64,000 nucleotides of DNA from Rhizophagus irregularis. Its lineage: Eukaryota > Glomeromycota > Glomeromycetes > Glomerales > Glomeraceae. The notes under the pieces were generated by a model. That model did no database searches and was not told the origin of the DNA. It saw nothing but the letters and a program-made list of their open reading frames with translations. A program made the position numbers and the translations under genes. Location: contig NC_089435.1 in NCBI RefSeq assembly GCF_026210795.1, forward strand, positions 682,001 to 746,000, read 5' to 3'. This document shows, piece by piece, positions 59,949 to 64,000 of the stretch. How positions within the stretch are numbered: the first letter of the stretch is position 1; each line of letters starts with the position of its first letter.

Positions 59949-60909
59949 CAGTCAACTCCCTCTATAGTCACTCCCGTTATAGTCACATTCTACTATATAG
60001 TCACACCAGTTGAATGTTCAAAACACTTTATTATTAAAATCTATCCTATATAGTCACAATCTATCTATAGTCACTATCACACCTATCCTCAAAAATCTTA
60101 TATTAAAAAGAACCGTTTATAATCACAGTTATATAAAGAATATATTAAATAACTTGGCATCTAATAATCGTACAAAGATGTATCATAGCTAGTTAGAATC
60201 GTCTCACTGAGACGAATCGAATGGTGGTAGTTTTATCCTTTTCCAACCACTGGCTGACGAGTTATTCAACAAAATGTTAAACATCGGCATTATAATATTT
60301 CTTGATTTACGTTTACTGCGCCATTTAACATTTTGCTAGATTTCTCGGTACCTAGTGATTGTAAAAAGACGATATATAGCTCGTTGGAATCGCCTCATCG
60401 AGACGAATCGAATGGTGGTAAGCTCATCTCTCTGTGATCAATATTGGCGGAGTTATTACTTAAAAACCATTTAATATTTTTTAATTTCGGAAATTGATCT
60501 AGTGATTGGATTTCGATGTATCTTATACCATTAGATTCGTCTCATCAAGACGAATCGAATGGTAGTATGATCGTCTCTCTAGGATCAATATTGGCAGAGT
60601 TATTACACAAAAACTATTAATATTTTTTTAATTTCGGAAATTAATCTAGTGATTGGATTTCTATGTATTTTATACCATTAGAACCGTCTCATCAAGACGA
60701 ATCGAATGGCGGTAAGATCATCTCTCTACGATTAATATTGGCGAAGTTACGATACAATAAAGTTTTAAGTATAATTCTGGCTAAAATTATGTTAATTTTT
60801 GGCCGGAATTATGATATACAAATATAAGAAATTTTTTATATAGTCACATCTCTTTATAATCACCAAATATGGACTGTCCCAAATGTGTGACTATAAAGAG
60901 AGTTGACTG
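59949..60909. mobile_element. Pogo-like non-autonomous element, copy 2 (961 bp)
   Basis: Same CAGTCAACTCCCTCTATAGT ends and TA flanks (59947-59948, 60910-60911) as 29238-30344 and almost the same sequence, in the same orientation. It carries four rather than five internal units. The 146-bp length difference equals one unit. Confidence 0.8.
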
Positions 60910-60911
60910 TA

Positions 60912-61389
60912 TTTAATTATATTCCATGATACTAATGCGATACTCGAAAATTTTAATTAAATTAATTTTTTATTTGAAAAATTAACGAAAATAAAATGTA
61001 ATATAAAAAAGACGTGTACACGAAAATAATAATAAAATAATTACGTAAAAATTAAAAATAATAATTGAAATAACATATAAAATTGAAATTAGTTTGAAAT
61101 ATACTTTAATAAATAAATGTTATTTTACTAAAGCAAATTGGAAAAGAAATACACCCAAGATTTAATAAAATTTCAAAAGTTTAATTTTATAAGTATTATG
61201 AGTTACGAAAATAGATTTAGTATTTGTGGATTGTTTGATTGACTTTACAGGAATAAATCTACTGGTCATTCATATACTGCACTTTCATAATTATCAACTG
61301 AATATATTATTATAAGATGTGATCTTTATTTTGATGATAGATAATTTTTAACTACAAAGCAGTTAATCAGTTTGATTTATTTATTATGT
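60912..61389. other. Intergenic region with promoter-like repeat
   Basis: 61190-61250 ('gagttacgaaaatagattta...gattgactttacag') recurs at 63953-64000 beyond the BTB gene, so this block brackets the gene. No coding sequence. Confidence 0.35.
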
Positions 61390-62040
61390 ATTGTTATATA
61401 TATTATTATATTTAAATTTGAACATTTAAATTTCCACGTAATTTTCATGATGAAGTATCACAATTTTAGATTTATTAGTTTCTCTAAGCATGTAGAATAT
61501 CTTAATTGTATAATTATTAATTAATTCACCAGACTGTAAATTTAATTTATGAGTATTCACTCTCTTAAAGTTCTTAAAGAACATAGTTGCTTAACAAAAT
61601 TAACGAATGAATTGATTATTAGTAATTACCATAATTTAAATTTTCTTCATTACCAATTCAAAATTTCTGAATTATAAACTTTATTTGCAATTTATTTTAA
61701 ATAAAGATAACCCCGGAAATCAATATATAAGGATTCTAAAAAAAAGTTACGGACAAAGTGGATCACAAAATTTTGATTAATAATTAGTAGGTAGGTAATT
61801 TTTTCCTTATTATGCAAATGGTTGCGTTATTTTAGATAAGTCCATATAGGATTTAATTTAGTAGTTGTTTGTTAATTTTGAATTATCAGGAAAGTTTCCT
61901 TGATTTTATTCGTATAAAATTCAATCATTTCAACCACTTAGAAAATAACAAAAATAACAATAAATTTAGTCAAGAAAATCGTAAAAATAATAAAAACTGA
62001 AAACCATTAAAGGATTATAACAATAAATTGAATGTGATGA
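61390..62040. repeat. Dispersed intergenic block downstream of the BTB-TLDc gene
   Basis: Second copy of the block at 45400-46060 (collinear, with indels). It lies 190 bp beyond the stop of the BTB-TLDc gene on its 3' side. Confidence 0.6.
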
Positions 62041-62230
62041 ATTATTTTAATATCTAATAATTTTTTCTGAGATTAGTTATTCTATAACTTATTCAAAGCT
62101 TAATTTGATTGAGTACAGTATATGAACTCAATTATTTTCATAATATCAAATTGAAAAACAATCTTGTTTTAATGAACAAAAAATGGTAATGGAAGATGAA
62201 ACAATTATCTATAAATTTAACTTTTTATTT

Positions 62231-63693
62231 TCATTTTTTAATTACTTGAAATACTTCATAATCTTCTACTTCAAAATTTGCTGGAATTCCTATTTTAGGA
62301 TAACGTTCTCTATTATTATCATAAAACCAATTGTTATTACAACAGTATAAATCACCCATAGTTGGTCCATAACTATTGGCACAATAAACAGCATAATTCT
62401 GATTATTAACATAACTCATTTTTGCAGTAGAAACATTTTTTCCATTTGTAAAATTAAATAAAAAACTATCTGCTGTAGTTTTCCAAGACTGACTTTGATC
62501 CCAATTAAGCGGGTTATGCCCACCAATTAATTGTGTAGAATTTTTAATTTTTGCAATCCAAATAGTAGCTCCTTTATTGTCACAATTTCTATGAAAAGAA
62601 TTAGTATCATTTCCATCTTGACTTGAACGATATAATAATTTAAGATCATAAGGAATATTTTTTCTATTATAATGTGAAGAATCTTTTTTATCAATCCATG
62701 AAGCAAAAATGGGAACATGGTTTGATTCAATCAAGGTTGATTTAATGCCAGGTTTTCTTGAAGGTGTCAAATTATTTTTAGGTTTCATATTAGGAACTAT
62801 ATAAAATTCTAAAAGTTTATGAATTAAATCTTGTGGTAAGATATCTTTATAACAATAAACTTTATAAAAGAAGTCTGTAGGTTCAATATCATAAAATCGA
62901 ATTAAAGGAATAAATCTGTACAATGCCCTTTCAATCTTTGTGATATCTTCTTTATTCCATTTTGATGGTTCATTCTTCACATTTTGTTTAGAAAAACACC
63001 ATTTTAACAAATTTTCCCAAATTTCAATTTCATCCATATTTAAATCATCTTTTTTTAATAATAATTCTAATAAAGGAGCTTTTAAATCAATAAATTTATC
63101 AGAATCAAATAAAACTTTAGGTTCTTCACAAATTTTTTCAAGACAAAAATTCCATAAATCTGTAAATGTTTCATGTTGATAAACAGTTTCAAGAATTCCA
63201 GTTGGATTTTGGTATAAAAATTCAGTTTGATGTTCAATCAAAAATTCTTGAATATGAGAAATCAAAGGATGAATATTAAGCTCATCAACTGCAATTAACA
63301 ATTTCAATACATCAGGACCTTGTAAATTCTTTAATTCAATATTTCCACAATAAATAAACCTAATATACAATGATATAATATTAATTAGTCTTTTCTTTTA
63401 TTACACAATGTTAAAATTTATTATATATATCATAAATACCTAAGAATGATATTAAATAATTGTGGAGAAATGTTAGGTTTTTTGAAAATAAATTTTCCAT
63501 CTTTTTTCTCAGCCCATTCATTAGAAAATGCGGAGCGAAAGTATTGAGACCTAATAGATAAAATATTTGAATGAGCATGAATTTCCTTAACATATTGCTC
63601 TTCGCCAGCGTAAATAATAACGTCATATCCAATTTCTGTCTCAAAAAGTTTTTCATAATCGTTAGATAATTCTGCCAAGAATTTTGAAGACAT
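62231..63693 (-). CDS. BTB-BACK-TLDc domain protein, 460 aa
   Basis: Two exons (63440-63693 and 62231-63359) with GT-AG ends join in phase 2. The start is MSSKFLAELSNDYEKL at 63693; the upstream in-frame Met at 63732 adds 13 non-conserved residues. The BTB domain (residues about 22-110) shows DVIIYAGEE, KEIHAHSNILSIRSQYFRSAF and RFIYCGNIEL. BACK follows (about 120-220: LWNFCLEKICEEP, LLKKDDLNMDEIEIWENLLKW). TLDc occupies about 275-455 (STLIESNHVPIFASWIDKK, LLYRSSQDG, IGGHNPLNW, DSFLFNF). BTB-BACK proteins act as Cullin-3 adaptors, and TLDc domains are linked to oxidative-stress protection or V-ATPase regulation. This combination is expanded in arbuscular mycorrhizal fungi. All three domains appear complete, so the gene is probably functional; its target is unknown. 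Confidence 0.9.
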
Positions 63694-64000
63694 TGCTTTT
63701 AATTTATAAATGTAATTAATAAGAATAAGCAAGAAATGCAGGAAATTCAGTAAAAATTTAAGTTTGAGGTACGAACTCTTTTATATTATTCTATGATGAT
63801 CAATTTCTATAACCGGAAACATTACAATTCCGAAATAGGTCTGGTACTACTTAACAGCAGTGCCGATTTCGGAATTTTTCGGATGTTACTTTGTATTACT
63901 AGTGACATTAACTACTGCGGATTTGTGTTTATTTAATAATTTATATTTTGAGTTACGAAAATAGATTGGTTTATTTATGGTTTGTTGGTTGATTTTGCAG
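63694..64000. promoter_or_regulatory. Upstream region of BTB-TLDc with a 10-bp dyad
   Basis: ATTCCGAAAT (63827-63836) and ATTTCGGAAT (63866-63875) form a perfect inverted repeat 29 bp apart, about 135 bp upstream of the start. It could be a dimeric regulator site or the stem of a small MITE. 63953-64000 repeats 61190-61250. Confidence 0.35.

Overview
ORGANISM. The window is very AT-rich nuclear DNA from a fungus with short GT-AG introns. Its gene content points to an arbuscular mycorrhizal fungus of the Rhizophagus/Glomeromycotina type: long Sel1-repeat proteins, a tyrosine-kinase-like kinase fused to Sel1 repeats, F-box/LRR-type proteins, a BTB-BACK-TLDc protein, a DUF2235 hydrolase and Crinkler (CRN) effector genes, all in transposon-rich intergenic DNA. 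This is inferred from family content; no marker gene was available.

LAYOUT. 1-5.5 kb: 3' part of an F-box/LRR-type gene, a decayed Sel1 gene (minus) and a decayed Crinkler gene. 6.2-7.5 kb: DUF2235 hydrolase with one nonsense codon. 8-12.6 kb: satellites, a HORMA-like fragment and a 1.5-kb element with CCCTATAA ends. 14.2-18.9 kb: a five-exon kinase plus about 29 near-identical Sel1 units. 20.6-28.5 kb: a second copy of the F-box 3' end/Sel1 locus, split by a 5.2-kb insertion (arm A) and ending in an intact 591-aa Sel1 gene. 29-35.9 kb: a pogo-like element, purine tracts and an F-box pseudogene split by a 1-kb element. 36.5-37.9 kb: F-box gene with one stop. 40-43.2 kb: a second broken Crinkler with two MITE insertions. 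44-48.8 kb: a coiled-coil relic and an unknown gene with one stop. 49.5-53.1 kb: LTR-like sequence and an intact-looking five-exon gene of unknown family. 53.2-57.1 kb: arm B, an inverted copy of arm A. 57.5-60.9 kb: a broken kinase and a second pogo-like element. 62.2-63.7 kb: an intact BTB-BACK-TLDc gene.

OVERALL. Only about four genes look intact: kinase-Sel1, the 591-aa Sel1 protein, the five-exon unknown and BTB-TLDc. The first F-box gene is open but cut by the window edge. The rest is a graveyard of expanded signalling and effector families. Target-site duplications and paralogous empty sites let many insertions be delimited to the base. There is no operon-like organisation, and no tRNA, rRNA or CRISPR was found. 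The observations most likely to be new are a transposon group with CCCTATAA ends and 3-bp duplications, two copies of which sit in Crinkler genes, and a 3.9-kb mobile unit without evident coding capacity.
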